In this document: positions 1-9,216 of the stretch, piece after piece
Layout of the letters: each line of letters starts with the position of its first letter
How positions within the stretch are numbered: position 1 is the stretch's first letter
Assembly: GCF_001577265.1 (NCBI RefSeq)
Contig: NZ_CP014517.1
Span: 2,161,001 to 2,225,000 of the forward strand
Source: Variovorax sp. PAMC 28711
GTDB taxonomy: Bacteria; Pseudomonadota; Gammaproteobacteria; Burkholderiales; Burkholderiaceae_C
Direction of reading: 5' to 3'
Length of the DNA: 64,000 nt
The notes under the pieces: generated by a model
Databases searched by the model: none
Told to the model about the DNA's origin: nothing
What the model saw: only the letters and a program-made list of their open reading frames with translations
Program-made: the position numbers and the translations under genes

Positions 1-936
1 CGGCTTGCCGTCGCGCAGGGTCAAGCGCGCGAAGATGCCGGCGACCTTGAGGTGGCGCTGCAGGCCCATCCACTCGACCGCGCGGTAGAAAGCGCCGAAG
101 TCGGCGTCGACCGGAAGCTTTGCCTTGCGAGCGGCCAGCCAATAGCGCACGGTGACCTCGAGCACGAACTCCTCGTCCCAGCTCAGGAAGGCGTCGCGCA
201 TCAGGCTGGCGATGTCGTACGTGATCGGTCCGTAGACAGCGTCCTGGAAGTCGAGCACGCCGAGCGTGGAAGTTCCCTCCTTCACCATCAGGTTGCGCGG
301 CATGAAGTCGCGGTGCACGTAGACACTGGGCGAGGCGAGGTTGTTCTCGACGATCAGACCGAAGGCGCGGTCCAGCCGGTCTTTCAACTTGCCCTCGACG
401 GCGATGCCGCGGTGCTGCGCGATGTACCAGTCGGGAAACAGCGCCAGCTCGCGCGTCAACAGTGCACGGTCGTAGGGCGGCAGCACACCGGGCTTCGAGG
501 CGAGTTGCCAGCGGACGAGCGCGTCGATCGCTTCGTCGTACAGCGGGCGGTTGGCCATGGCGTCGGTCGGGTCGATGACGTCGAGCATGGTCTGGTGACC
601 GAGGTCGTCGAGCAGCAGAAAGCCGTGCGCCGAGTCCCAGTCGAGCACCTGTGGCGCGCTGACGCCGGCTTCGGCCATCAGCTGGGCGATCTGCACGAAC
701 GGGGCGCTGTTTTCCTTGTCCGGCGGCGCGTCCATCACGATGCGGGCGAGCCCGGGATCGGTGGTGTCGACACGGAAGTAGCGGCGGAAGCTGGCGTCTG
801 CCGAAGCGAGTCGCACCGTCTCGGGGCGAAGTCGTTGCGGGCCTGCGATGCCGGTCAGCCAGCGTTCGAATGCTTCGGCGCGGGCGGGATCGGCCCAGAG
901 AGGGGCCGTCAAGGCCGGTGGCAGGGAGGCTGTCAT
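1..936 (-). CDS. amgK: AmgK-type sugar kinase, aminoglycoside phosphotransferase fold (partial)
   Basis: Read on the minus strand from ATG at 936, this gives 312 codons and runs off the left edge without a stop. The kinase-fold motifs are visible: HRDFMPRNLM (catalytic loop) and LDFQDAVYG (metal-binding Asp). AmgK phosphorylates N-acetylmuramate or N-acetylglucosamine at the anomeric position, the first step of the peptidoglycan-recycling bypass that feeds MurU. Position supports the call: amgK is usually divergent from lptD in beta- and gammaproteobacteria, as here, with 94 bases between the two starts. Its usual partner murU is not beside it here but about 17 kb away. The fold and residues are seen; the substrate is inferred from family and context. 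Confidence 0.85.
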   Translation of the reverse strand, partial: MTASLPPALTAPLWADPARAEAFERWLTGIAGPQRLRPETVRLASADASFRRYFRVDTTDPGLARIVMDAPPDKENSAPFVQIAQLMAEAGVSAPQVLDWDSAHGFLLLDDLGHQTMLDVIDPTDAMANRPLYDEAIDALVRWQLASKPGVLPPYDRALLTRELALFPDWYIAQHRGIAVEGKLKDRLDRAFGLIVENNLASPSVYVHRDFMPRNLMVKEGTSTLGVLDFQDAVYGPITYDIASLMRDAFLSWDEEFVLEVTVRYWLAARKAKLPVDADFGAFYRAVEWMGLQRHLKVAGIFARLTLRDGKP

Positions 937-1030
937 GGATAATCGATTCTACAAACGCGCCTGGCGCTGCTCCCCTGCAAACCCCCCCCGGCCCGCTGCG
1001 CCGCTTCCCCAAGAACTTTGTCCCTTGCCG

Positions 1031-3442
1031 ATGCCTGAACTGAACCGAGCCTTGTGGTGGCAGCGGTGCCGCGCGCCGCTGCCGTTGGCCGCATTGTCGC
1101 TGGCGTTGTTGCACGCGCAGGGCGCTGCGGCCCAGGGCGCGCCTGTCGATGCCCCGCTGATCCTCAAGCGCACGCCCGAACTCACCGAAACGATTCCGCC
1201 CGAGCTGCGGGGCCAGTTGCCGAGCTTCGTGGACGGCAACCGGATTTCGGGGCGTCCCGATCTGGAAACCATCGTTGAAGGCAACGCCTCGTTGCGCCGC
1301 GGCGACACGGTCATCAATGCCGACCGGCTGGAGTACTACCAGCCCGACGACCTGGCGAAGGCCCGCGGCAATGTGCGCGTGAACCAGGGTGGCAATGTGT
1401 ACGAGGGCCCCGAGCTCGAGCTGAAGCTCGAAAGCTTTGAGGGTTTCTTCAACAACGTGCGCTATCGCTTTCTCGCGACCGGCGGCCATGGCGACGCCGA
1501 CCGCATCGATTTCGTCGACAGCAACGTGTCGGTCGCGCGGCGCGCCACCTACACCACCTGCCGCCGCGAAGATTTCCCGGGCTGGATGCCCGCCTGGCTG
1601 CTGAGTGCGGCCACGCTGACCACCGACACCGAAGAGAACGTGGGCGTCGCGACCGACGCGCGCCTCACCTTCATGGGCATCAGCACGCCGGCGTTCCCGA
1701 GCATCAGTTTCCCGCTCAACAACGACCGCAAGAGCGGCTTCCTGCCACCGACCATCGGCATCGACAACGTGAACGGCGTCGACGTGACGGTGCCGTACTA
1801 CTGGAACATCGCGCCCAATCGCGACGCGACCTTCTACCCCAACCTGATGAGCAAGCGCGGCATCAACCTGGGCAGCGAGTTCCGGTACCTCGAAGACAAA
1901 TACAACGGCACCGCGCGCTTCGACTACATGCCGAGCGATTCGTTGCGCGATCGCAGCCGCTGGGGCGCGTGGACGCACCACGAGCAGACCTTCGATCCGA
2001 AGCCGTTCGGCCTCGATTCGCTCAGCGCCACGCTCAACATCAACCGCGTGAGCGACAACGACTACTGGCGCGACTTCACGCGCACGCCGTCGCTCACCAC
2101 GCGTCTGCTCAACAGCAACGGCTCGCTCAACTGGGCCACCGGCGACTGGAACGGCTTCTTCGGCGCGACCAAATACCAGACGCTGCAGTACGACCAGGCG
2201 CCGGTCATTCCGCCGTACGACCGGCTGCCGCAGATCACTGCGAATTACGCCAAGTACGACTGGAAGGGCTTCGACATCGCGTTCAACACCGACTATTCGC
2301 GCTTCCGGGCGGACCCGACGGTCCAGCTGCAGCCGAATGGCGATCGCGTGTTTGCGCAGGCGGAGATCAGCCGGCCGTTCCTCACGCCGGGCACCTTCAT
2401 CATCCCGAAGCTCAAGCTGCACACGGCGACCTACCAGTTCGACGGGCCGCTGGCCAACGGTGCGACGAGCGCCACGAGCACGATCCCGACCATCAGTCTC
2501 GACAGCGGCATGGTGTTCGAGCGCGACGCGAATTATTTCGGCCGCGCGTTCCGGCAAACGCTGGAGCCGCGCGCCTACTACGTCAACACGCCGTACCGCA
2601 ACCAGAGCAACCTGCCGGTCTACGACACCGCAGCCAACGACTTCAATTTCGCGACCGTCTACAACGAAAACGAATTCTCCGGCCACGATCGCATTTCGGC
2701 GACGAACGCACTGACGGTCGGCGTCTCCACCCGGCTGTACGACTCGGAGACGGGCGAGCAGGCCGCGCGCTTCGGCATCGCGCAACGCTACCGCCTCAAG
2801 GACCAGAACGTGACGTTGCCCACCACCGGGCAAACCGCCGCGACGGCTGTGGCCAGGGAAGGGGTCAGCGATCTGCTGCTCGGCGCGCAGATCAACTGGA
2901 CGTCCAAGTGGAGCGTGGACACCACCTTCCAGTACAACCCCGACACGCGCCGCTCGGTGCGCAGCGCGGTCACCGGCCGGTACAGCCCGGAGCCGTACCA
3001 CAACTTCACCGCGTCGTATCGCTACCAGGCACCGACGCTGCCCGGCGGCACCGACGGCAACAAGTCGATCGACTTCGGATGGCAGTGGCCGCTCAACGAC
3101 CTGTGGGGTGACAAGGGCAAGGACCTCGGCCCGGGTCGCGGCGCGGGCGGCGGCCGCTGGTATGCCGTCGGACGCCTGAACTACAGCATGCAAGACCGCA
3201 AGCTGACCGACGGCGTGCTCGGCATCGAGTACGACGGTTGCTGCTGGATCGGCCGTGTCGTGCTGGAACAATTGAGCACCGGCCAGGTCACAGCCAACAA
3301 GCGGATCATGTTCCAGCTGGAATTCGTCGGCTTCGCGAGCATCGGGACCAATCCCCAGCGCACGCTCACCCAGAACATCCAGCGCTACCAGCCGCTGCGC
3401 CAGCCTTATGCCGGCGCGAGCCGCTTCACCAATTACGACTGA
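1031..3442 (+). CDS. lptD: LPS-assembly protein LptD
   Basis: Outer-membrane beta-barrel that, with lipoprotein LptE, inserts lipopolysaccharide into the outer leaflet. The ATG at 1031 was chosen (803 residues) because it opens directly onto a signal peptide ending near AQG; upstream in-frame ATGs at 848 and 935 would bury it. An LptA-like jellyroll domain follows (about residues 60-150, including IVEGNASLRRGDTVINADRL), then barrel strands to the end. The conserved C-terminal Cys pair is present as C737-C738 (DGCCWIG), and C177 matches the second N-terminal Cys of E. coli LptD. No Cys is visible near the mature N terminus, where E. coli has Cys31, so only one interdomain disulfide seems possible. 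surA starts 10 bases downstream. Confidence 0.95.
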   Translation: MPELNRALWWQRCRAPLPLAALSLALLHAQGAAAQGAPVDAPLILKRTPELTETIPPELRGQLPSFVDGNRISGRPDLETIVEGNASLRRGDTVINADRLEYYQPDDLAKARGNVRVNQGGNVYEGPELELKLESFEGFFNNVRYRFLATGGHGDADRIDFVDSNVSVARRATYTTCRREDFPGWMPAWLLSAATLTTDTEENVGVATDARLTFMGISTPAFPSISFPLNNDRKSGFLPPTIGIDNVNGVDVTVPYYWNIAPNRDATFYPNLMSKRGINLGSEFRYLEDKYNGTARFDYMPSDSLRDRSRWGAWTHHEQTFDPKPFGLDSLSATLNINRVSDNDYWRDFTRTPSLTTRLLNSNGSLNWATGDWNGFFGATKYQTLQYDQAPVIPPYDRLPQITANYAKYDWKGFDIAFNTDYSRFRADPTVQLQPNGDRVFAQAEISRPFLTPGTFIIPKLKLHTATYQFDGPLANGATSATSTIPTISLDSGMVFERDANYFGRAFRQTLEPRAYYVNTPYRNQSNLPVYDTAANDFNFATVYNENEFSGHDRISATNALTVGVSTRLYDSETGEQAARFGIAQRYRLKDQNVTLPTTGQTAATAVAREGVSDLLLGAQINWTSKWSVDTTFQYNPDTRRSVRSAVTGRYSPEPYHNFTASYRYQAPTLPGGTDGNKSIDFGWQWPLNDLWGDKGKDLGPGRGAGGGRWYAVGRLNYSMQDRKLTDGVLGIEYDGCCWIGRVVLEQLSTGQVTANKRIMFQLEFVGFASIGTNPQRTLTQNIQRYQPLRQPYAGASRFTNYD

Positions 3443-3452
3443 GACAGAGCAC

Positions 3453-4565
3453 ATGCCCATGAAACACTTCCGTATCACCACCCTGACGCTGGCCTGTGTC
3501 GCGGCGCTCGCCGCGGCCTCCGCGGTGCATGCGCAGGCGCAGGGTTTCCGGACGGGCAGCGGCCGGGGTATCACCGACATCGTTCGCGGCGGCGTCACGG
3601 CCCCGCCCGCCGTGCCTTCGAACCGCCCGGCGACGGCCGGTCCGGCCGTGCAGCGGTCGGCGGAGTACATCGTGGCACTCGTCAATTCCGAGCCGATCAC
3701 CAACAGCGACGTGCAATCGCGTGTGGAGCGCATCGTCCGGGAGAACGGCGCCGAGGCGACCAAGATTCCCCGTCCCGAGCTCACGCGGCTGGTGCTGGAG
3801 CGCCTGATCTCCGAGCGTGCCCAGCTGCAGATCGCCAAGGACTACCGCATCGACATCGACGATGTCGCCATTGATCAGGCCGAAGCGACCGTGGCGCGAC
3901 AAAACCAGATCACGCTGGTCGAATTGCGTCGGCGCGTGGCCGCTGAAGGCATCGCGCTGGCCGACTTCCGCCGCGACCTGCGCGACCAGCTCACGCTCAC
4001 CAAGGTGCGCGACCGGGAAGTCGACAGCAAGGTCAAGGTCAGTGACACCGAAGTGGACCAGTACATCCGCGAACAGCGCGAGTTGCCCACTGCCAACAAG
4101 AACGTGCAAGCCACGGTCACCCAGACGCAGGCGCGTCACATTCTGCTGCGCAACGACCCCAAGCGCACGACCGCCGAAGCCGTTGCGCAGCTGGCCGAAT
4201 TCAAGAAGCGGATTCAGGCGGGCGGTTCCGACTTCGTAGGCTTGGCGCGTGACAACTCGCAGGACGGCAGTGCCAAGGACGGCGGCGACCTCGGCTGGAC
4301 CAGCCCCGGCCAGTTCGTGCCCGAGTTCGAGGAAGCGCTGGACCGCTTGAAGCCCGGCGAGATCAGCGATCCCGTCGTGTCGCGTTTCGGCGTCCATCTG
4401 ATCCAGGTCGTCGCGCGCCGCGACACCAAGCTGAGTCAGGCCGAGCAGCGCGATGCCGCGCGCGTCGAACTCAAGGAAAAGAAGACCGAGGACGCCTTCC
4501 AGACCTGGGCGCAGGAGACGCGCGCACGCGCCTACGTCGAATACCGCGAACCCCCCCAGAGTTGA
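3453..4565 (+). CDS. surA: Periplasmic chaperone / peptidyl-prolyl isomerase SurA
   Basis: Chaperone for outer-membrane proteins, including LptD. It has 370 residues from ATG 3453 (a second ATG at 3459 is equally possible). A signal peptide with a [16 protein letters not shown] core is followed by a SurA N-terminal helical domain ([18 protein letters not shown] onward). One clear parvulin domain lies near residues 225-335 (ARHILLRND through GVHLIQVV); a second parvulin repeat is not obvious, so this resembles the shorter SurA forms. It is placed between lptD and rsmA in the order conserved in proteobacteria. Its stop lies 4 bases before the rsmA GTG, so the three genes are probably one transcript. 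Confidence 0.93.
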   Translation: MPMKHFRITTLTLACVAALAAASAVHAQAQGFRTGSGRGITDIVRGGVTAPPAVPSNRPATAGPAVQRSAEYIVALVNSEPITNSDVQSRVERIVRENGAEATKIPRPELTRLVLERLISERAQLQIAKDYRIDIDDVAIDQAEATVARQNQITLVELRRRVAAEGIALADFRRDLRDQLTLTKVRDREVDSKVKVSDTEVDQYIREQRELPTANKNVQATVTQTQARHILLRNDPKRTTAEAVAQLAEFKKRIQAGGSDFVGLARDNSQDGSAKDGGDLGWTSPGQFVPEFEEALDRLKPGEISDPVVSRFGVHLIQVVARRDTKLSQAEQRDAARVELKEKKTEDAFQTWAQETRARAYVEYREPPQS

Positions 4566-4569
4566 TCGC

Positions 4570-5343
4570 GTGAAGCACATCGCGCGCAAGCGCTTCGGAC
4601 AGCATTTTTTGTCCGACGGCGGCATCATCGACGCGATCGTGCGGGAGATCGCGCCACAGCCGGGCGATGCGATGGTCGAGATCGGGCCGGGGCTCGCGGC
4701 GCTGACGCAGCCGCTGGTTGAGCGGCTGGGCCGGCTCACCGTGATCGAACTGGACCGCGATCTGGCGCAGCGCCTGCGCGGTCACGGCCAGCTCGACGTG
4801 ATCGAATCCGACGTGCTGCGGGTCGATTTCGCCGAACTCGCCGCCAAGCTGGTGGTGCCGCCTGCGACCGCCCTGCGCGTCGTGGGCAACTTGCCGTACA
4901 ACATCTCCACGCCCATCCTGTTTCACCTGCTGAGCTTCGCGCACCTCATCGCCGACCAGCACTTCATGCTGCAAAAGGAAGTGATCGACCGCATGGTCGC
5001 GCACCCGTCGACGTCGGATTACAGCCGGCTTAGCGTGATGCTGCAGTGGCGCTACACGATGGCCAACGTGCTCTTCGTGCCGCCCGAAAGTTTCGAGCCG
5101 CCGCCGCGGGTCGACAGTGCTGTGGTGCGCATGGTGCCGCTGGCGGTGCCGCCGAAAGTCGATGCAGCGCGGCTCGGCGAAATCGTGCAGGTGGCGTTCA
5201 GCCAACGCCGCAAGATCATGCGGCACACGCTCGGCAAATGGCTCGAGGCGCACGGCTTTTCCGGCGGGTTCGACGTGCAGCGCCGTGCCGAAGAAGTGCC
5301 GGTGGCTGAATACGTCGCACTTGCCCAGGCTGTTCCCCCATGA
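4570..5343 (+). CDS. rsmA: 16S rRNA dimethyladenosine transferase RsmA (KsgA)
   Basis: Dimethylates two adjacent adenosines near the 3' end of 16S rRNA using S-adenosylmethionine. GTG at 4570 is taken as the start (257 residues): it begins the canonical [13 protein letters not shown] motif and leaves only a 4-base gap after surA. An upstream in-frame ATG at 4453 would add 39 low-quality Arg-rich residues inside surA. The SAM motif [15 protein letters not shown] and the catalytic NLPYNIS motif are present. The gene ends immediately at a strong terminator hairpin, closing the lptD-surA-rsmA unit. Confidence 0.95.
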   Translation: MKHIARKRFGQHFLSDGGIIDAIVREIAPQPGDAMVEIGPGLAALTQPLVERLGRLTVIELDRDLAQRLRGHGQLDVIESDVLRVDFAELAAKLVVPPATALRVVGNLPYNISTPILFHLLSFAHLIADQHFMLQKEVIDRMVAHPSTSDYSRLSVMLQWRYTMANVLFVPPESFEPPPRVDSAVVRMVPLAVPPKVDAARLGEIVQVAFSQRRKIMRHTLGKWLEAHGFSGGFDVQRRAEEVPVAEYVALAQAVPP

Positions 5344-5370
5344 AAAAAGCCCGTCGTCGACGGGCTTTTT
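5344..5370. terminator. Bidirectional rho-independent terminator
   Basis: A perfect 12-bp stem (AAAAAGCCCGTC / GACGGGCTTTTT) with a GTC loop begins right after the rsmA stop. With A-runs on one side and T-runs on the other it can terminate rsmA on the plus strand and the RNase-barstar operon arriving on the minus strand. Confidence 0.93.
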
Positions 5371-5391
5371 AATTTCCGGCGGGGCGCAACC

Positions 5392-5607
5392 TCAGGCTGC
5401 GGCCAGCCAGTACCCGGCGTTGAAGGGGCTGCTCATGCGCAGCGCCAACGGCGAGACGTCGACCAGTTTATCGGTCGGCATTTTTTCGGCGGCGGGATCG
5501 GCACTCAAGTCGATCCCTGCGAGCACGTCAGTGCCCTGCGAAGCCTCATTCGCCCGTTCTGCTTGGCTGGTGGATGCAGAACGGGCTACAGAAAAGAATA
5601 GAAGCAC
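5392..5607 (-). CDS. Small hypothetical protein downstream of barstar
   Basis: A 71-residue frame on the same strand as the barstar gene, starting at ATG 5607 and overlapping the barstar end by 22 bases. It opens with a short hydrophobic stretch (MLLFFSVARSA) and has a polar middle part. No family is recognised. The overlap and the shared terminator at 5344-5370 argue that it could be a third cistron of the RNase-barstar operon, but no ribosome-binding site or homology is available to prove translation. It may equally be a chance frame in high-GC DNA. Confidence 0.4.
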   Translation of the reverse strand: MLLFFSVARSASTSQAERANEASQGTDVLAGIDLSADPAAEKMPTDKLVDVSPLALRMSSPFNAGYWLAAA

Positions 5608-6077
5608 CTGAACGGTATCTTCCGGTCTCCCCAGTAGTCGGAGGCGTCACGGAAGATGTCGAGCAGCTGCTCGCGCGCTTCCTTGTCGAATTTGGCGTTG
5701 GCCGGAATCTGCTCGAGCACGATCACGAAGCCAGGCTGCGGGCCCGACTTGTGCAACGGGTCGGTCATGCAGTCGTACAGCGCATCGAAGTTCTTGCCGA
5801 AGTGCGCAGGGAACGTGAACTGCTGGGCGATCAGATCCAGAATGTCCTGCTTGGTCTGGGCGTTGCCCAGGTTCGCATACAAGAAGTGCTGGTTGGCCGC
5901 GTGCGCCGCTTCCTGCAGGTCGTTCACGCGGAAAGCGCGAATCGACTGCACGATGTTCGGTCGCACGGAACGAAGGGATAAGGTCATCTCCGCGGGTCTT
6001 TCCAAAGTTGTCATCAACATCTCTTCTTTCGTCGGGGCGCTGCGAGGCGCCGCTCCCGTCATCAGTTCATCGCTCAT
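5586..6077 (-). CDS. Barstar-family RNase inhibitor
   Basis: 163 residues from ATG 6077, whose ATGA overlaps the stop of the upstream RNase, so the two are translationally coupled. The C-terminal 90 residues carry the barstar fold signature: YANLGNAQTKQDILDLIAQQ followed by FGKNFDALYDCMTD, the helix and loop that block the RNase active site. The first 55 residues are an extension beyond classical barstar (about 90 residues), and an internal Met at the MTLSLRS region could be the effective start. The protein presumably stays in the cytoplasm and protects the producer from the RNase encoded just before it. Confidence 0.88.
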   Translation of the reverse strand: MSDELMTGAAPRSAPTKEEMLMTTLERPAEMTLSLRSVRPNIVQSIRAFRVNDLQEAAHAANQHFLYANLGNAQTKQDILDLIAQQFTFPAHFGKNFDALYDCMTDPLHKSGPQPGFVIVLEQIPANAKFDKEAREQLLDIFRDASDYWGDRKIPFRCFYSFL

Positions 6078-6487
6078 GGGGCGATGCGCCTGAAACTTGC
6101 GTAGTGGTCCGCCGTGTACCAACACCGGTCGGGTGCCCGGCGCTCGCCGCCGCACACGATGCGCCGCGCACCACGGTCTCGCGAACCGGGCGTATCGACC
6201 GTGTACTCGCGGTAGTGGCCCCGCCGCTCGCTGGGCAACTGGCGTTCGCGATTGCCGAAAACCGAGCCGTCCTTTTCATGCGGAAACGGGCCGCCGTTCA
6301 AAATCGCTTCGTAGGTTCGCCGACCCTGCTGAGGCAGTTCGGCCAGCGAAATCGACTCTTTCGCCGATTGACTGTCACGGTGTCCGAACCATTCGCGTGC
6401 TTCCGCGCCGGGAGTCAGAACGGCCAGCAACAGGCTGGTGAGCGCTAACTTGGAGGCAAAAGACGTGAGTGAGGCGTAAGCCGCCAT
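6074..6487 (-). CDS. Secreted guanyl-specific ribonuclease (barnase/RNase Sa type)
   Basis: 137 residues from ATG 6487; the longer frame to 6550 was rejected because this ATG starts a good signal peptide with a LALTSLLLAVLTPGAEA core. The mature domain matches the microbial RNase N1/T1 family. It has GGPFPHEKDGSVFGNRE, then the catalytic Glu in HYREYTVDTPG, the Arg in RRIVCGG and the general-acid His in TADHYASFRRI, so it should be active. It cleaves single-stranded RNA after guanosine. Two cysteines (IVCGG, DRCWY) could form a disulfide after export. The barstar gene follows with an ATGA overlap. Possible roles are nutrient RNA digestion or competition with other bacteria. Confidence 0.88.
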   Translation of the reverse strand: MAAYASLTSFASKLALTSLLLAVLTPGAEAREWFGHRDSQSAKESISLAELPQQGRRTYEAILNGGPFPHEKDGSVFGNRERQLPSERRGHYREYTVDTPGSRDRGARRIVCGGERRAPDRCWYTADHYASFRRIAP

Positions 6488-6535
6488 GGGGCACCAGACA
6501 GAAAAGAACGGGAGTCGAAACCGGAATAATCCGGT

Positions 6536-6567
6536 GGTTAACCCCGGCATTGCCCTTGGGGTTAACC
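6536..6567. promoter_or_regulatory. Paired palindromes upstream of the RNase-barstar operon
   Basis: GGTTAACCCC and GGGGTTAACC form 10-bp inverted arms separated by 12 bases. Each arm also contains its own 8-bp palindrome GGTTAACC, and the two centres are 24 bp apart, a little over two helical turns. It lies about 50-80 bases upstream of the RNase ATG, where an operator would sit. The regulator is unknown. Confidence 0.5.
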
Positions 6568-6692
6568 CGAAAATTCAAGCCCGCCAGTGTGCACCACATG
6601 CGCGCGAATAGCAAGCGACGTGCTCAAGAAATGAGCATGCGCTGCCTTGGCAGAGAAGTGTCAGAGTTAGCGCCCGCTTTGCGCTGAACGCT

Positions 6693-9041
6693 TTATCGAT
6701 CGGCGTTGGCGTCCGCGACCGTGAGCGCCGTCATGTTCACGATGCGGCGCACGGTGGCGCTGGCCGTCAAAATGTGCACAGGTTTGGCCGCCCCGAGCAG
6801 CACGGGGCCGATGGCGATGTTGCCGCCTGCTGCCGTTTTGAGCAGGTTGTAGGAAATGTTCGCCGCATCGATGTTCGGAAAAACCAGAAGGTTGGCGTCG
6901 CCGGCCAGTGCGCTGTGCGGCATGACCGCGCCGCGCTGCTTGCCGTCGAGCGCGACGTCGCCGTGCATTTCGCCGTCGACTTCCAGCCAGGGCGCCTGTT
7001 CGCGCAGCAGCGCCAGCGTCTGGCGCATCTTCAGCGCGCTCGGCTCATTGCTGGTGCCGAAGTTCGAGTGCGACAGCAGCGCGGCCTTGGGTTTCAGACC
7101 GAAACGCATCATTTCCTCGGCAGCGAGCGCCGTGATCTCGCACAGCTGTTCGGGCGTCGGGTCGTAGTTGACGTGCGTGTCGACCAGGAAGACCTGGCGA
7201 TCCGGCAGCAGGAGGCCGTTCATGCAGGCATACACCGGCACGTTTTGCGTGGTGCTGTCCGCCCCGCCGGGGTGCTTGCCGATGACCTGGTCGATGTAGT
7301 GCAGGTGGGTGTGCGTGGTACCCCAGGTGCCGCAGATGAAGCCGTCGACCTCGCCCTTGTGCAGAAGCATCGCGCCGATCAGCGTGAGCCGGCGACGCAT
7401 TTCGATCTTGGCGGTTTGCACCGTCTGGCCCATGCGCTCGGTCATGCGATGGTAGGTCTGCCAGAAGTCGCGGTAGCGATGGTCCTGCTCGACGTTGACG
7501 ATGTCGTAGTCGAGCTCTTCCTTCAGGCGCAGGCCGAACTTCTCGATGCGCTGCGCAATGATGGCCGGACGGCCGATCAGCGTCGGCCGGGCGATGCCCT
7601 CGTCGACCACGATCTGCACGGCGCGGAGCACACGCTCTTCTTCGCCTTCGGCGTAGGCCACGCGCTTTTTCGTCGCGCGCTTTGCCGCGTCGAAGATCGG
7701 CTTCATGGTCGTACCCGATGCGTAGACGAAGCTCTGCAGCTTGTCGCGGTAGGCGTCGAGGTCCTTGATCGGGCGCATGGCGACGCCGCTCTCCTCGGCC
7801 GCTTTGGCCACAGCCGGCGCGATCTTCATCATGAGACGCGGATCGAAGGGTTTCGGAATCAGGTATTCGGGACCGAAACTGAGCTTTTCGCCGACGTAGG
7901 CCGCGGCCACCCGCTCGCTCTGCTCGGCCTGCGCCAGGTCGGCGATGGCGTAGACCGCCGCGATCTCCATCTCGTCGGTGATCGTCGTGGCGCCGCAGTC
8001 GAGCGCGCCGCGGAAGATGTAGGGAAAGCACAGGACGTTGTTGACCTGGTTCGGGTAGTCGGTGCGACCCGTCGCCATGATGATGTCTCCGCGCACCGCA
8101 TGGGCGTCTTCGGGTGCGATCTCCGGGTTCGGGTTCGCCAGCGCGAAGATCACCGGGTTGGCCGCCATCTTCGACACCATCTCGGGTTTGAGCACGCCGC
8201 CGGCCGAGAGGCCGAGGAACACGTCTGCGCCCTCGATCACCTCGGCCAGCTTGCGCTGGTCGGTCTTCTGCATGTACTGTCGCTTGTCGTCGTCCATCAG
8301 CTCTTCGCGGCCTTCGTAAACCACGCCGGCGAGGTCGGTCACGAACACGTTTTCGCGCCGCAGGCCGACCTTGAGCAACAGGTTCAGGCAAGCCAGCGCG
8401 GCCGCGCCGGCGCCGGACGTGACGAGCTTGACCTTCGCGATGTCCTTGCCGGCCACTTTCAGGCCGTTGACCATCGCGGCCGCCACGGTGATCGCGGTGC
8501 CGTGCTGGTCATCGTGGAACACCGGAATCTTCATGCGCTTGCGCAGTTCGCGCTCCACATAGAAGCAGTCAGGCGCCTTGATGTCCTCGAGGTTGATGGC
8601 GCCGAAGGTCGGCTCCAGCGACGCGATGATCTCGACCAGCTTGGCCGGGTCCTGCTCGTCGATCTCGATGTCGAACACGTCGACGCCGGCGAACTTCTTG
8701 AACAGCACGCCCTTGCCTTCCATCACCGGCTTGGAGGCCAGCGCGCCGATGTTGCCGAGGCCGAGCACCGCGGTGCCGTTGGTGATGACGCCCACGAGGT
8801 TGCCGCGCGAGGTGTACTTGAACGCGTTGAGTGGGTCCTTGACGATTTCTTCGCAGGGCGCCGCCACGCCGGGCGAGTACGCGAGCGACAGGTCGCGCTG
8901 GTTGACCATCTGCTTGGTGGCCGCGATCGCGATCTTGCCTGGCACCGGAAACTCGTGGTACTCGAGCGCCGCGCGGCGCAGCTCGGCGCGCTTGTCTTCG
9001 GCGGAAAGGGCGGCAACGTTTGCGGGGGTCGTTTCGGACAT
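6693..9041 (-). CDS. maeB: NADP-dependent malic enzyme with phosphotransacetylase-like domain
   Basis: Oxidative decarboxylation of malate to pyruvate with NADPH formation. At 782 residues it is the large MaeB type. The malic enzyme domain spans about residues 15-430 ([22 protein letters not shown] metal site, [13 protein letters not shown] dinucleotide fold, [10 protein letters not shown]). A C-terminal phosphate acetyltransferase-like domain follows (about 450-782, [27 protein letters not shown]), which in MaeB is regulatory. The gene is divergent from the SPFH gene; 175 bases between them must hold both promoters. On the other side 205 bases separate it from the RNase gene. Confidence 0.95.
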   Translation of the reverse strand: MSETTPANVAALSAEDKRAELRRAALEYHEFPVPGKIAIAATKQMVNQRDLSLAYSPGVAAPCEEIVKDPLNAFKYTSRGNLVGVITNGTAVLGLGNIGALASKPVMEGKGVLFKKFAGVDVFDIEIDEQDPAKLVEIIASLEPTFGAINLEDIKAPDCFYVERELRKRMKIPVFHDDQHGTAITVAAAMVNGLKVAGKDIAKVKLVTSGAGAAALACLNLLLKVGLRRENVFVTDLAGVVYEGREELMDDDKRQYMQKTDQRKLAEVIEGADVFLGLSAGGVLKPEMVSKMAANPVIFALANPNPEIAPEDAHAVRGDIIMATGRTDYPNQVNNVLCFPYIFRGALDCGATTITDEMEIAAVYAIADLAQAEQSERVAAAYVGEKLSFGPEYLIPKPFDPRLMMKIAPAVAKAAEESGVAMRPIKDLDAYRDKLQSFVYASGTTMKPIFDAAKRATKKRVAYAEGEEERVLRAVQIVVDEGIARPTLIGRPAIIAQRIEKFGLRLKEELDYDIVNVEQDHRYRDFWQTYHRMTERMGQTVQTAKIEMRRRLTLIGAMLLHKGEVDGFICGTWGTTHTHLHYIDQVIGKHPGGADSTTQNVPVYACMNGLLLPDRQVFLVDTHVNYDPTPEQLCEITALAAEEMMRFGLKPKAALLSHSNFGTSNEPSALKMRQTLALLREQAPWLEVDGEMHGDVALDGKQRGAVMPHSALAGDANLLVFPNIDAANISYNLLKTAAGGNIAIGPVLLGAAKPVHILTASATVRRIVNMTALTVADANADR

Positions 9042-9216
9042 GAACCTTGGCTCCTGGGCTGCGCTGAATTCGCGCTCTTATGGGGGCGCCGATTGTAGAC
9101 CCCGCTCCTGGGCAGCGCCGGCTGCGCGGCAGGGCGCGGCGCCGCCAAAAACCGGTGCCAACGCCGGCCGCTGTGGCAATATCGCCCCGCCCAGAACAAC
9201 CTGACGAGGAGCGACC

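Noticed and set aside
52..942. Long plus-strand open frame opposite amgK
   Set aside because: It is antisense to a protein with clear kinase motifs; its translation is low-complexity His/Arg/Gln/Val-rich, as usual for antisense frames in high-GC DNA.
848..1030. Upstream in-frame starts of lptD at 848 and 935
   Set aside because: They overlap amgK and would place a Pro/Arg-rich stretch before the signal peptide.
6774..9098. 774-codon open frame opposite maeB
   Set aside because: No recognisable motif, composition typical of an antisense shadow; the malic enzyme on the other strand is unambiguous.
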